Positions 35,840 to 47,262 of a DNA stretch of 64,000 nucleotides are shown here, piece by piece. A model generated the notes under the pieces. It saw nothing but the letters and a program-made list of their open reading frames with translations. It was not told where the DNA came from and made no database searches. Made by a program: the position numbers and the translations under genes. Positions within the stretch are counted from its first letter, which is position 1. Every line of letters begins with the position of its first letter. This DNA is from Byssothecium circinans. Taxonomy: Eukaryota > Ascomycota > Dothideomycetes > Pleosporales > Massarinaceae. Location of the stretch: assembly GCA_010015675.1 (NCBI GenBank), contig ML976983.1, forward strand, positions 740,932 to 804,931, in the 5' to 3' direction.

Positions 35840-36662
35840 ATGCTGTCGACAACGAGGTCTGCGGCCTCAATGGCCTTGCGAGGTGCGTGCCCGCCACCCG
35901 AAAGCTTTCCTACATTAGAGCTAACATTGTCATAGCTAAACCCACAACCGCTCTACTGCCGTTCCGCGCCGGAAGCGCCGCTTTTATCTCGTCTACCTCC
36001 TCAAACAATGCGACGCCTGTGCAACAGAAACCAGGATTGGTATCTGGGAACCCGGGGACACCTCCTCCGATGAAGGCTGCGCGACGAGAGGTACCATTGC
36101 CGAGTCAGGAGGGCAAGAAAGGAGGAATGCAATACGCTCTGTATGTCGCCCTTCCCCAAAATATGTCTGGGTGAAGCGAGAAGAGGATATATGCTGACAT
36201 ACCTGGGACAGCACCACACTCGACCAAATCGCCAACTGGGCGCGACAGAGCTCACTCTGGCCCATGACTTTCGGTCTCGCCTGCTGTGCCATCGAAATGA
36301 TGCACTTGTCTGCTCCACGTTACGACCAAGATCGCCTTGGTATCATTTTCCGTGCCTCCCCTCGACAGTCAGACGTTATGATTGTAGCCGGTACTCTCAC
36401 GAACAAAATGGCGCCCGCGTTGCGGCAAGTCTACGACCAGATGCCCGATCCGCGATGGGTCATTTCCATGGGTAGCTGTGCAAACGGCGGAGGATACTAT
36501 CACTACAGCTACTCAGTCACCCGTGGATGCGACAGGATCGTGCCCGTGGATATCTACGTGCCAGGATGTCCGCCTACTGCGGAGGCGCTCATGTACGGTG
36601 TTTTCCAGCTACAGAAGAAAATGAGGCATACCAAGATTACCAGAATGTGGTACCGGAAGTAG
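35840..36662 (+). CDS. NADH:ubiquinone oxidoreductase 20 kDa (PSST) subunit
   Basis: Exons 35840-35882, 35936-36140 and 36212-36662 (introns 53 and 71 nt) give 232 residues. The N-terminus is a mitochondrial presequence rich in Ser, Ala and Arg. The mature protein has the NuoB/NDUFS7 signature with the cluster N2 ligands: tandem Cys in [11 protein letters not shown], Cys in [12 protein letters not shown] and Cys in [16 protein letters not shown] sits at the quinone-binding junction of complex I in the inner membrane. Sequence conservation across the catalytic part leaves no doubt about the family. Confidence 0.96.
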
Positions 36663-37546
36663 AGCGTGGTCTTCCCTTTCCTTGTGTTCATCGGCATCGG
36701 CGGGGTGTCTTGTCTTTTTCAGACTGTAAGCGTAGGGCAAGCTGTACAAATGCAAAAGATATGCTTCAGAGGGGTTCACCTTTGGCCATGACGTTTGATA
36801 CATCCTTACATCTTTTCTCACGTCTACGTCATTGCTATTCTAGTCCCAATTTCTGGCTTTCCACTTCGACACCCTCAAGGGCAGTCCTACCGTTTAGCTC
36901 CGCATCGCTGGACGTTTTCATCGACTCTTTCCATGGGGAGGTCTCCGAAAGGTTCATATTCAGCATCGACAATAGCACCTACGTCCCGCATCTAAGCCAA
37001 TGACCACCTAGAACCACAAGTTTTTCCTCCGATTCAGTGGACATCACTTCTATCTACGCAAACTTTTGAAGCACAGAGGGCACGAATTACGCATGTCATA
37101 CTTGCTGTATAATCTTGACCTGAAATCACCGCAGCTATGTGTCGTGAGAGCGGATACGCTTGACGGTTCTCAATGTTTAAAGTATCACTAAATGTTTGCT
37201 CTAGTATCCTAGCTAACCCCGGTATTGGACGTCAGCTAATAGTAATTTTCTCAGCGAGCTGTAGAGTACCGTCGTCAGTCAGCAATGACCAATGAGCAGA
37301 TGTTGCTCTTCCATGGCTTAAAACTAAACGATCTGCAATGGAAAGCCTCACAAATGGACACTTATGCCCAAGCTAGGCTTGCATGTTACTTTATCAACGG
37401 CACGGGGTGGAGCTATTGCGCAAGGAGGAAATTTTGAAGTTCCGATCTTGTTGCATTCCAGATGAGAAGCATCGAAGTACAGCGACTGACGATCCTGCCT
37501 GCATTGCGGCCCAGAGGAAGCCTTGGGGCTGGTATTGGGTTTTGGC
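36663..37546. other. Convergent spacer
   Basis: 3' flanks of two convergent genes. Open frames here are short continuations or shadows. Nothing recognised. Confidence 0.55.
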
Positions 37547-38812
37547 TTATTTTACTGCCTCTTTCTTTTTCCTCCACTCCGCAGTTCGTTTTTCAGCTCT
37601 CACTTGTTCTCCTGGCGAGTAGAAATTCCAGTCCGTCCCACTGGCACCGCCAAGCTCCTCATCCCTCATCCCCACCCGCGGCAGCGGTTGTCCAAGTGTT
37701 GGTTTCTTCTTTCCTGGGCTATTAGGTTTCTTTTCTGTAGAAGATCCATTTTGATGGGCTTTCTTCCTCGTTTCCTCCTTCCGCCGTCTGTCACGTTGGT
37801 TCCTTGCGTTTCTTCGTTGTATACTTTCCTCCACAGTTTCCGTTTTCGTTTTCTCCTTGTGTGCAGCACTCGCGCGCGCCTTTTGCTTCTCTTTCCGCGC
37901 GATGACTTGATCTGGAGTCTCATTTGCCAACTGCTTCTCCGTCCATTTTTTCTTGACCTTGAGGTTCTGTTCCCTTCGTGCAATGGATTGCGCTGCTGTC
38001 TCCTCTGCTCGCTTTTGCTTCCTCAGTTCGTTCTGTCGGGCCTGTTCTTGCTTCCTCTTCATTGTTTTGTTGTCGCCTGCCTTCTTCGGCTCCTCCTGTT
38101 GAGTTTGATTAATTAATTCTTTGTGACCTTTCGAATGGGAACTGTTTGCAGGAGAAGACGCTTGGCTACCTGTGTTTTGAAGGTGCCTAGATTGAGGCGG
38201 AGAAGCTGAGAAACGCGTGTTTGCGAATGCTTCCATCGAAGGTAGCGGGCTAGTTAGCAGTGGCATGCCGTCGTAGTCCAGCATCGGTCCAAAAGGGTCC
38301 TTCGTTGTACCGGGCTGTAGAGACAGAGGCGATAGATTGGGTAAAGGATTGAACATATTCGGGAGAGGTCTCTGGCCCGTAGGAGCGCCAGCAACATATC
38401 CCATTCCCCCGAGAGCGTGACGAAACAGCAAAGGACCCCGGCCTATGTATCTATACCGAAGGTTTATAATCACGTCAAGGTTCAGATCTGGCTGTAAATG
38501 ACCTCGACAGGTTCCGGAAGACGTCTTGCTAGGACAAAACATATCTTTCCATACGATCGTGAAAGGCAGTTGTTTGCAATTCTCGGGACGACAATATATT
38601 TCCCTCCCCGCGGTTTTGGTAGTTGCTTTGGCGGTGTCGCACATGGTCTCTTCAAAGGCCCATAATCCCTCGTAGCCAATGTGCTGGAAAGAGTCCGATG
38701 GGCGTTTCTCCCAAACGCATTTGCAGAAGAACCTTGCTGGGTGGAGGTTGCACATTTTGGATTTGGTGGTTTGGGGTTGCGTTCGGATCCTTTTCTTTCT
38801 TGTAGCGTTCAA
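37547..38812 (-). CDS. Hypothetical protein with Cys-rich N-terminus and Lys/Glu-rich coiled tail
   Basis: A single open frame of 421 residues on the minus strand. The ATG at 38755 (MCNLHPARFFCKCVWEKRP) is a likely start as well. The N-terminal 100 residues contain spaced Cys and His pairs (CNLHPARFFCKC, TMCDTAK, YCRPENC, FCPSKTSSGTC) that could bind zinc. A middle Pro/Ser-rich region follows, and the last 190 residues are Lys/Arg/Glu/Gln-rich, probably helical and nuclear. I do not recognise the family. The antisense open frame is a leucine-rich shadow of the charged tail. Confidence 0.6.
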   Translation of the reverse strand: MNATRKKRIRTQPQTTKSKMCNLHPARFFCKCVWEKRPSDSFQHIGYEGLWAFEETMCDTAKATTKTAGREIYCRPENCKQLPFTIVWKDMFCPSKTSSGTCRGHLQPDLNLDVIINLRYRYIGRGPLLFRHALGGMGYVAGAPTGQRPLPNMFNPLPNLSPLSLQPGTTKDPFGPMLDYDGMPLLTSPLPSMEAFANTRFSASPPQSRHLQNTGSQASSPANSSHSKGHKELINQTQQEEPKKAGDNKTMKRKQEQARQNELRKQKRAEETAAQSIARREQNLKVKKKWTEKQLANETPDQVIARKEKQKARASAAHKEKTKTETVEESIQRRNARNQRDRRRKEETRKKAHQNGSSTEKKPNSPGKKKPTLGQPLPRVGMRDEELGGASGTDWNFYSPGEQVRAEKRTAEWRKKKEAVK

Positions 38813-39985
38813 TGGCCGGTTAGGAGTGTCGGGACTTCAAGTGGTTTGATGATACTGTATATTTAGCATATGCTACCTTCGCATCTGTAGAACCACCGTC
38901 TTGTTGTGTGATGTTCAGTCCTGCCGAACACCTTGAGTGGCGGAAGTGTCGATGATCCTCGCAGAAGAAGTTTGTAAAATATCAAGGATAATGTTTGGAG
39001 AGCGAGGAAGAGGGAGAGTGAGGCAGATAGATATATCTCCCTGCGATATTCATTAATAGCTGTGGTCGAACATGAGAACGTAACCAGATCAAGTTGAATC
39101 TCGGGGTGAAGACCCTGGTGAATTCGAAGATGGGATATAATCAGAACTTCACTCTAATATACTATGACTCTATGGTAATACAGTATTGGAAGAGGGAGCG
39201 ATAATGTGGAAGTACGTAAGTTTAGGTCTGAAATTCAATTGAAAAGATTCTGCCTCGCAAGCGCCTACACTCACAGCGCTATTTAAAGCTTTATTCATCA
39301 ATAAATCAGCTATTCATTCGATTAGAATCTATATCGCATATGCATCGGCCTCAGCTCCCATCATTCGACTTGAGTTCGAAAAATTAGAGCGACGCCAATG
39401 CTCGATGTGAGCCGCCTGAGTCGCCTCCTTTGACTGAAACAGCAATAGTAAAATTCCAAGAACTACCTTGACTAGAAAAACTGCGGGAAACATGCCTAAA
39501 ACTTTTAGCGTACGAAGCATTGGGAATTGGAGACTTTGGTATCCAGAGGCTTATATTGTGATTTAGCAAGGAATTGCGGTAGCAAGATGCGAATGAAAAC
39601 ACACGGAAAAGGTCGAGATATAAGCTCAAGAGTGTGTCTGTATGAAGACCCTGAGACTGTATTTTATTACTCCGGTATCGCCGAAGCCCACAACATCAAA
39701 AGTGCGTTATAATTCTTGCACTCACCAAATATTACAGCAACGCCAAAAGTCCCAAAACTGACTTCAGCCAGTCAAAACGCAGCCTAGCCCCTCCAAAGTT
39801 CGAGTGAGAAGGACTTGATCGCGATCGAACAAAGCTTTATTCCGATATCTACTTACTAGCACTATCTCCCTTAACAACCTGGTACACACGCATATGAAAA
39901 AAGAATGGAAAAAATGGAAAAATGGACAATACACTAACAGTCTGAGTTGAGCGCAGTTGAACAAGAGAACAAATTGCACTTTAAG
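38813..39985. other. Gene-free stretch upstream of a zinc-finger fragment
   Basis: AT-rich, with short disconnected frames. If the zinc-finger fragment to the right once had upstream exons they should be here, but no J-domain or other coding block can be read. Nothing else seen. Confidence 0.5.
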
Positions 39986-40305
39986 TCTCCACCGATGCCT
40001 CCATTGCTGATACCGAGACCACCGCAACAGAACAAACGGTTCTAGACGACCCTCCAGCGGCAACATGGGAGGACGCATCCGCACAAGTACCAAAGCTAGG
40101 CAAAGCTGCCCAGAAGCGGGCAAAGCGTGCAGCAAAGCAAGCCGATGCCCAAAGCGAAGATGGAGGTCTCAACAATAAGTGTCTGGGCTGCGATGTTGCT
40201 TTCCCATCCAAATCGCGACTGCATCAGCATTTGCAGGACAATCCGAAGCACGCTGCATTGAAGAGCGTGGCTGGTGCAAAGGGAAAGAAGAAGGGAAAGA
40301 GATAG
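39986..40305 (+). pseudogene. C-terminal zinc-finger fragment resembling DNAJC21/JJJ1
   Basis: An open segment begins after an acceptor-like TTTAAG (39981-39985) and ends at TAG 40303-40305. It encodes about 106 residues with no Met: an acidic/Thr-rich part, a basic helix KLGKAAQKRAKRAAKQ, one C2H2 finger (CLGC ... SRLHQHLQDNPKH) and a GKKKGKR tail. Basic helix plus finger plus basic tail resembles the C-terminus of DNAJC21/JJJ1 ribosome-biogenesis co-chaperones. No J-domain is visible upstream. It is therefore either the last exon of a gene whose other exons I cannot find or a truncated gene. The family assignment is tentative. Confidence 0.4.
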
Positions 40306-40576
40306 ATGTCATTAGATGGCGATAACGACTAGACGAATTGCATTAGATCGGCGACGGCTTGGAGCATTTACAAGGGATGATGACAAGGATTTGGAGCATC
40401 GGCATGGGCATTGGCGTTGACACTGCGTCTGCTTACGTAGAATTACGAGAGGCACCAGGGGAAAGGTAGATATTGAGCGACCAAGGGTCGACGAAATCTA
40501 AGCTAAGCTTCGAGGAAGCTCACCAATATAGCCGAAAGGAACAGTTGATTAGGCTTTACACAGCATAACCACATCT

Positions 40577-41229
40577 TCAATCCCTCCTCATCCGATCAAA
40601 CGCCGCTAGATCATACAGTTCCCCATACGTCTCCGGACCAAAAAGCCTGGACACAGGAGCCCTGACAACATTCTCATCCCCACCATCCTCCTCCTCCTCC
40701 TCCTCTCCATCCTCACCACCATCTGTGATCTCTCTCATATCAAGCCTCACAAGATTAACATACCCCACCTTCTCCCCATCAAACCTCGGCGGCTGCGGCG
40801 CCCTCCTCACAACCGAATCCACCGCATCAGCATCAACATGCACGCAGTACGTATATCTTGGATAATAAGCGGCGCATCTTTCGTTTCCTCTTTCGCTTCC
40901 GTGCTATCGACCCACGCTTTGAACGCGTCGCGCACGCGGTCTACGCTTGCGCCGTCGAGCGCTGATTGATCGGACCGGACGCGCATGTCCAGCGAGGCCG
41001 CGAGATCAGTGGCTTTGAGGAGCGAGAGCGCGTCGGTCACGTTCCAGTGCAGTGTGGCCATGAAGGAGTCCCAGGTGGCGTCGCTGCGGTAGTCGCAGCG
41101 GTAGATTAGGAGGCCCCATTTGGGGAGGTGGTGGGAGTGCAGGGAGGCGCGGATGGTGCCAAGGGGGTTGCCGGGGAGTGGTAGGCGTGGTGGTGCGGTT
41201 TCTCCTTGCGCGGTGGCGTTGGACGACAT
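40577..41229 (-). CDS. Hypothetical conserved protein with an internal frameshift
   Basis: The first frame starts at ATG 41229 (MSSNATAQGE; the frame is open to 41382, where an upstream Met would add a mitochondrial-looking extension). It carries LPKWGLLIYRCDY, ATWDSFMATLHW and VRDAFKAWVDS. The second frame, open from before 40880, carries AYYPRYTYCVHVD, VVRRAPQPP and GYVNLVRLD, then an acidic run, and ends at 40577. Both halves resemble a widespread ascomycete family of about 200-250 residues of unknown function. No plausible intron joins them; a 1-nt deletion or 2-nt insertion in a GCGCCGC patch near 40868-40876 explains the break. Either a sequence error or a pseudogene. Confidence 0.5.
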
Positions 41230-41382
41230 CGTGGATGAGCGAGTGAAAGTTGGGTTCTTGGCGGGTGTGGAGTGAGAGGTGAAAGCGCGATTGTGGAAGC
41301 TGGATGTAAAAGTGGCTTCTAGTAAATTACTCCCTGGATATCTTGCGTGCAGAGCACTGTATCGTCGGAGACAACTCAACAT

Positions 41383-42860
41383 ACGGTTTGGTGTCGGTGC
41401 GTTCGGGGTGGTGGAAATATGGTGGGGAGGAGTTAGTGGTGGAGAAGTGGTCCAAGGGGGGGCGGAGAGGTACTTATATTGGACCAGAAATTAGCGTATA
41501 TTGATACATGGCAGTCATGGGCACGTGATTTTATTGGTAACACCACTGCCATGGCGGGCTTAACGTCTTTCAGGGCGTATTACGACTCAGTAATGGAGTT
41601 TTGGGCACGAGAAGTTTTGCAATGTGGAGAGAAGTGCGCGGAGCATAACGCATGGTTGAGCGAACATTGTGCTGGCTATCTGGAGTTGTGGCCATCGCGA
41701 GTGGATAGAGGGCCAGGAGGGCCATGTGGGCCAAGTTTGTAGCGGTTATTACTAATATCTTGCTTCACACGGGATGAATCGTAAGTAGAAGAAGAGTGTG
41801 ATGAAGAGAATAATATGATTACGTACAGGAATCTGTAGCAGAAGAAAAAAGAAGTGTGAAAGCGTATGCTTTAGAGCGTGCGACTGAACAAGACATTAAT
41901 TCACAGCAGACGCAGTTCCCATGAAGCATGACGGTTTCCATACCGTACCACGTATCGTCGGGTGCATAAGGACGCTGTACAGAAGCTACTAGGTCTAATT
42001 AAAGCATAAGATAGACTCCTAATAGCAAAGGAGATTTAGGCACGTAACAGTACTATACGATCCATTTATAGCTAATTTATTTGAAGGTTAAGATACCTCT
42101 AAGCTGTATCGGAGCTCTATTAGAGACGTTAAAGGAAATAACAGTTAGGTATATAGTTGCACATCCCTTTAAACTGTAAATTCCGCGTTAGATACTAATA
42201 CGATCAAATTTGGCGGTTGCGACAACTTACAAGACTTCAATCAAATGGAAGGAATATACTGGCCAAAGGTCGATAATATAAAGTATACTGAAGACGAAGC
42301 AAGGAAGGCACGGAACTGAAGGAACGAGGTGATCCCGGTATGAGTGAGTGTAAGCGTACCTAAGCAAAGCGTGGGTGAGAAAAAACATATGGAAATTGAA
42401 GGTGAACTTGACCCGAAGCCATTTGGAGTCTAGAGATGCAAGTCGAAAAGAAATAAGAATAAAAGAAAGCGTGCGGCTAGATGTAGAACTCGTAAGCAAA
42501 GCTCTAGGATGAACTATTTGGAGCAGCCGGGATGATGAAGGAAGGAATCTTGGGTATGGATGCACTAGTGATACATAAAGAGAGGGATAGCTCGCACTCG
42601 GCAAAACCGACAGTAAAATGTGAAGAATAGTAACATAGTACTGGCGTGCATATATATACATTATTCGTGAACACAGTCGGGTCCATACATGCGTGGGATA
42701 AAAAAGAGCAATCCAATGTCTACACCAAAATTGGGTATCAAAGACATAGATGGTACAATAACAGACGCCTGCAGGTTCCCAGACTTTTGTGTGGCCTAGT
42801 CGTATGCACCTGGCCATTTTCATATACAGTATGCATGATATCATCTCGTTGTCCGCCTGG
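41383..42860. other. Gene-free stretch with AT-rich relic
   Basis: Around 41980-42200 the sequence is AT-rich and looks like a degraded repeat. The rest is flanks of the hypothetical gene and the 3' side of the PQ-loop gene. No gene supported. Confidence 0.5.
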
Positions 42861-44028
42861 CTACGAGGCATCGAGAGCGGACGTCTGCTCTCCGTTCCCA
42901 AAGGTGCGGAATTGAACGAAGATGGTAACGTCCTCGACGATGGTGCCCAGGGAGCCAATGAGCCACGGGAGGTTGGTAAGGAAGTACTCTTTCTCGACGG
43001 AATGGAAAAGAATCTGTAGTCAATCAGTATAAGTCAAAGCTTTGCAATGTAGGAGTACTTACTCCTGCTCCGTACGTAGCATTCCCCAACAAAGAGAGCA
43101 TGAAGAACAATAGCGACAGGCCCTCGCAGGACCTGTCCTTCTGGTTTTTGACGATCTGGGGAATGCGCGCACCGAGATAGCATACTGCGCTCGCGTATCC
43201 GAGAATCGAAGCACCGAGCGGTGTCTCTCCGTCGGCCGCGTCATCAGCCGTAGGTGTCGGCGCCCACACGCCCGTCTGCCATGCAATAGCCCATCCGGCT
43301 GCTCCGACAACGCAAACACCCACAATACTGAGCGTGTTTTTGACCCATTCGCTCTTATTCTCTTCTTCCGTGAGACTCGGCAGCGAACTAGCTCTCCTCC
43401 GGCGGCTCAGGGCGGAACTCCTCCTGCGGTGACTTCCTGGTAGTCCCATATTGCTGCTATCTCTCCTCCCAAGTAAAGGTTGCTCTACACTGTCCTCGGA
43501 CCGGGTGGAGACCTTCCGGGCCCGTCGAGCGTTCTTGACGTTGTAGTATATGCATTGCGAGATCAAGATTAGGTCGGCGAAGCAGAAGTAGACGGCGAGT
43601 GCGATGACGGTGGGAACGAGGCCGGCCCAGATGGCGCCTGCGAGATTGGTGATATCGCCAATGAACCATACGGTGAGAAAGGCGAGGGAGATTCCTTCGG
43701 CTGAGCCTTGCTTGTAGTTTTCTATGAGTTGAGGGACCTGGTGGTGTTTAGCTGTTGACCATGTGGGTTGTATTGAACTGGACGCGTGGGCGCGAATAGC
43801 ACGAGCTCTCCACATAGCATGGCAGCATTATTTAACATACAGTAGACTGCAATGTGGGACTCGTCGCCCTATTCGTCGAAGCTCACTGCCCGAATTCATC
43901 CGAATGCGCGGTCGGACACTCACCAGCAGGAAAATCCACGCTGCAAGCGAGATGGAGCCGAAAACACCAGACAAAGCCTCGTGGGCGGTCAACGGTGGGC
44001 TCTGGGCCAGCATTGTCATGTTCTGCAT
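42861..44028 (-). CDS. PQ-loop vacuolar amino-acid transporter (YPQ1/RTC2-like)
   Basis: Exons 44028-43924, 43737-43063 and 43013-42861 give 310 residues, all phase 0. There are seven hydrophobic segments. The first PQ-loop is formed at the exon 1/2 junction (WIFLLVPQLIENYKQGSAEGISLAFL) and the second is GARIPQIVKNQKDRSCEGLSLLFF. A Ser/Arg-rich cytosolic loop lies between the halves. This is the layout of yeast Ypq1-3/Rtc2 and mammalian PQLC2, which export cationic amino acids from the vacuole or lysosome. Intron 1 is 186 nt, long for this window; a small extra exon inside it is not excluded. ATG 44019 is an alternative start. Confidence 0.88.
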
Positions 44029-44832
44029 TGCTGGATATGCCTACAGGCTGCAATACTGGGGAAAAGAGAAAAGCGGGCGGCGAAAGGTTTTCTGTGTCTG
44101 TGAAAAGCTGGACGGGCGAGATGACGCAGCTGGTCCACTCAGCGGCGGGAAGCGCCGAAAGAGCCGCCAAGACGCATTAGACAATAGATGAGCGGCAATT
44201 GGCCAGGGCGACTTCCTAATGACTGGCCAGGGTCGCGTGTTGGCAAGGGCGACACCTGACGCATCGCATAGAGTGCAGAAATCGTCTGGTCGTCTCGTCA
44301 CAAGACCATGGTACCTTTTGTTGAGTGTTGAGCTTTGCACTGTCTTGCGCGCCTGGTATGCTTTATTGAGCGCATCAGCCGGAGTTCTGTTGAGACAATA
44401 CTGTGGTGGGACCGAGACACCGGCTTGGATTGGTCGGCGAAATTCGTGACAACTTACAAGGTTGAAAATTGTGGCTTGGCTTTATCGCTTTGTCGCCTTG
44501 CCGCCTTGTCGCCTTGTTCCCTTGTCCCCTGCGCTTTCCCTCCCTGTCCAATGTCCATCATCAGATCACGCTGCCGCCAGATCACTTGCAGCCACCCGCT
44601 CGCTCCATTCACTCCTCGCTCACTCACCAACGCCTACCACCAACGCTCGTTCACTGATCCTGCCATTCACATTCGCATTCGCCTTCATCTGCCATCTGCT
44701 CAACGTACGACACACCAGCGCGATTCACCAGAGAACAACCGGTACACGCCCTCTGAAGCACCAGCCTCGCCCACGTAGGCTGCCGAACACCTTACCCGCA
44801 GCCGCCCACTTTCGTTTCTTCAACCCACAAAC
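44029..44832. other. Divergent spacer PQ-loop / Mid2-like
   Basis: Promoter region for two divergent genes. Around 44490-44530 there is a short imperfect repeat of GCCTTGTC units, then a CT/CA-rich leader before the ATG at 44833. No gene seen. Confidence 0.55.
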
Positions 44833-45654
44833 ATGTTCACCATCATGAGGTCCTCGTGGCCACTGTTTGCCCTCTTTGCCTTCTTTGCGCTCTCGTCGGC
44901 ACTCAACATCGGCGACATCAACCTCGACGGCATAGAAGAATACCTCAACCATGGCGTAAAGCGCCAGGCTCAGGGCACCGGTAACACGCGGACGACCACA
45001 CCTCCTGCCCCCACGTCGAACCCACCTTCGTCGCAACCACCACCGCCGCCGCCATCTTCCACGCCTCCTCCGCCTCCTACCTCCGCCGACGAGCCACCCA
45101 ACACCCCCACAGCCACGTCTGCCTCGCGGCCGCCGCCCCCCGGACAGTCATCCTCTGCAGGCAGCACGCCCACGACGCCAGCATCTTCTGCCAGAATCAC
45201 TACCCCCATTATTGAAACAACCCCGCTCGTCAGCTCCTCAACCCAAACCTTCACTACCATCTTCACCACACAGAGCAACGGCCAGGAGGTCGTCGTATCG
45301 AGCACTGGCGCCAGCGTTATCCAAACTACTACCGGCCAAGCGACGAGCACGAAGCTTCCCGAAACTCAAGCTGGCGGTTCGACTGGTGGCGGTCTCAGCA
45401 ATAAGAACAAAAGCATTATTGGTGGTGTAGTGGGTGGCGTGGGCGGTGCTCTTCTGCTCGGAGGCATCGCACTCGTATGCTGGCGCATGTGGGGTAAGAA
45501 GAACCGCATCAACGAGGACGATGTGGATTTGATGGCAGGAACCGGTTCCGCTCTGGGCGACAAACCCCACAACAACAACGCATCACCCTTCCAGTCGAAC
45601 CTGGAGCAATACCATAACCCCGGAGGTCGTCCTAACGCGGCCGCCAACTTCTAA
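44833..45654 (+). CDS. Mid2/WSC-like cell-wall stress sensor
   Basis: One exon, 273 residues. A signal peptide (LFALFAFFALSSA) is followed by an ectodomain of about 170 residues extremely rich in Pro, Ser and Thr, expected to be O-mannosylated and rod-like. One membrane span is at about 195-220 (IIGGVVGGVGGALLLGGIALVCW), and a short cytosolic tail starts with RMWGKKNR. The arrangement is that of Mid2/Mtl1/WSC sensors that signal to the cell-integrity pathway. No WSC cysteine domain is visible, so the Mid2-like group fits better. The proline runs (PPPPPP) are unusual and could vary in length. Confidence 0.75.
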   Translation: MFTIMRSSWPLFALFAFFALSSALNIGDINLDGIEEYLNHGVKRQAQGTGNTRTTTPPAPTSNPPSSQPPPPPPSSTPPPPPTSADEPPNTPTATSASRPPPPGQSSSAGSTPTTPASSARITTPIIETTPLVSSSTQTFTTIFTTQSNGQEVVVSSTGASVIQTTTGQATSTKLPETQAGGSTGGGLSNKNKSIIGGVVGGVGGALLLGGIALVCWRMWGKKNRINEDDVDLMAGTGSALGDKPHNNNASPFQSNLEQYHNPGGRPNAAANF

Positions 45655-46681
45655 TCGACGAAACGGTCTCTAGATCGATCGACATGTACACACTCAGTCG
45701 TTCGTTTACGCGCGCGATTGCATGATTTCGACGACCATTTCTCGGTGTTTAGACATTGGATTCACACCATTTGAGCCTGTGTACAAAGTACCATGAGGAT
45801 CTTGGTACTCTTTCCACGGGTTGGACAGCTGGGTGGGTATTATTGGCTATATTTGCATTGCAGGCGCTAGTATGGGCGCATTCTATTCCTCCTTATATTT
45901 CCTTATTTTGCTCCTATATCCAGTGTCTTTTGGCATGGCAGCGGTGTTCTCGGATTGTCAATGAGGGAAGACTTTCCAACGGACGCACACGTGCGATATA
46001 CTTCTATGTAATCAACCGAACAGTCGAAAGACGAGTTCGCTCTACACCCTTTCTCACCCTTTCTTTTCTCTCGTCACTCCTTGCTGGACAACATGGTTGA
46101 TTTCGATCGACGCTTATGTCGTCATAAAAGTTGTAATTCAATGACCCCACAATTTCTCTTCGCATGATTTGTAGGTAAAAATACCAACGAATGCCGTTAT
46201 ATTCGGTCCGTTCACCATCTACCTGCCATATTCTTCCGTCTTTCGTCCCTGGAAATGCTAGCATCGGGCTCTGTTTTTCCTTTTTGGTTTATTATTTCTA
46301 GAAGATGTCACGAGGCTGAGCTGAGGTCGCTTGTCAAAAGTTAGCAGCCCTTCAAATGCGGTTGAGGGGTGATGAAGTGTTTCAGCACCGTCGCAAGCAC
46401 CCCAGCTCCGGCACCCAAAGCGGCATCGCGACTGCCAGCAAAACAGCCTTTGCGGCAGCGACATCTTTTAGGGCTGGGATCTATGCGCCGGCCGTCCATA
46501 TGAATATCGCAGGGTCCTTGACTCCCTGGATTTTGGTCAACACACTTACCTTCAACTTTCACGATACCCCACATTAGCGCCGGCGCATCCGAACCGCCAC
46601 ACAACGCAGGACGTACCTCACCGTGACACTCACTACCTACCATAACCACACACAACAACCAACCCCCAAAACGACATCACC
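45655..46681. other. Spacer before the small secreted protein gene
   Basis: 3' flank of the Mid2-like gene and promoter of the next gene. A minus-strand Cys-containing frame at 46341-46658 was considered and not called. Nothing else seen. Confidence 0.5.
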
Positions 46682-47262
46682 ATGACACTACCCTCGTCGC
46701 TCCTCGCCCTCATCCTCATGGCCCTCCCAACCCTTAGCGCCGCATCCCCACAACCTGCCCTCGTCTCCGACGACTACATGCACCTGATGCCACGCAACAC
46801 GCTCTTTTTCCGCCAAGTCTCCGACCTCCAGGCCTTCACGCAGAACCTCGGTGGCTTCTCCGCATCCCCCATCACCAACAGCGGAGATACGAAACGGCCG
46901 TTTAGCGTCGACGGAGACACGTTTACGGACTTTCAGTCGGCGGCGCAGAGGAGCTGCGATAACCAGTTCCAGAAATGTAGTCAGGCGGCTAATAGGGGTG
47001 GGAATAAGGGGGACTTGAAGGTGCAGGATTGTGATGAGCAGAAGAGTGAGTGGACGTTTCCTACGTTTTCTCTTCCCTTTCTATTTTTTGGGAGGGAGGA
47101 AAACGAAAGGAATATATGGAGTGAGGGCTAATGCGTGATGCAGATGATTGTAATAGTGCGCAGAAAAATGCGAAGGCGCAGGATTTCTCGCAGGGCGCGG
47201 CGAGTACGAATATTGGGCCGGACCCGCAGTTTCCAGACTTTGACTTGATTTGTGACGCTTGA
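46682..47262 (+). CDS. Small secreted protein, fungal-specific
   Basis: Exons 46682-47045 and 47144-47262 (98-nt GTGAGT intron) give 160 residues. The signal peptide (LLALILMALPTLSAA) is clear. The mature part has about five Cys (SCDNQFQKC, DCDEQK-NDC, ICDA) around helices with QSAAQRSCDNQFQKCSQAAN and a GDLKVQDCDEQ motif completed across the intron by NDCNSAQKNAKAQDF. I recognise the pattern as a recurrent fungal secreted family without known function. No membrane segment or GPI site is seen. It may be an effector-like or cell-wall-associated protein, but nothing shows this. Confidence 0.7.

Noticed and set aside
37523..38116. 197-residue plus-strand frame rich in Leu, Phe and Ser, membrane-like
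   Set aside because: Antisense of the Lys/Glu-rich tail of the 37547-38812 gene; AAG/GAG codons read backwards give CTT/CTC (Leu).
46341..46658. Minus-strand Cys-containing small frame with a GTAAGT donor-like site
   Set aside because: It would start 24 bp from the divergent secreted-protein gene and neither spliced nor unspliced form resembles a known protein; it overlaps that gene's promoter.
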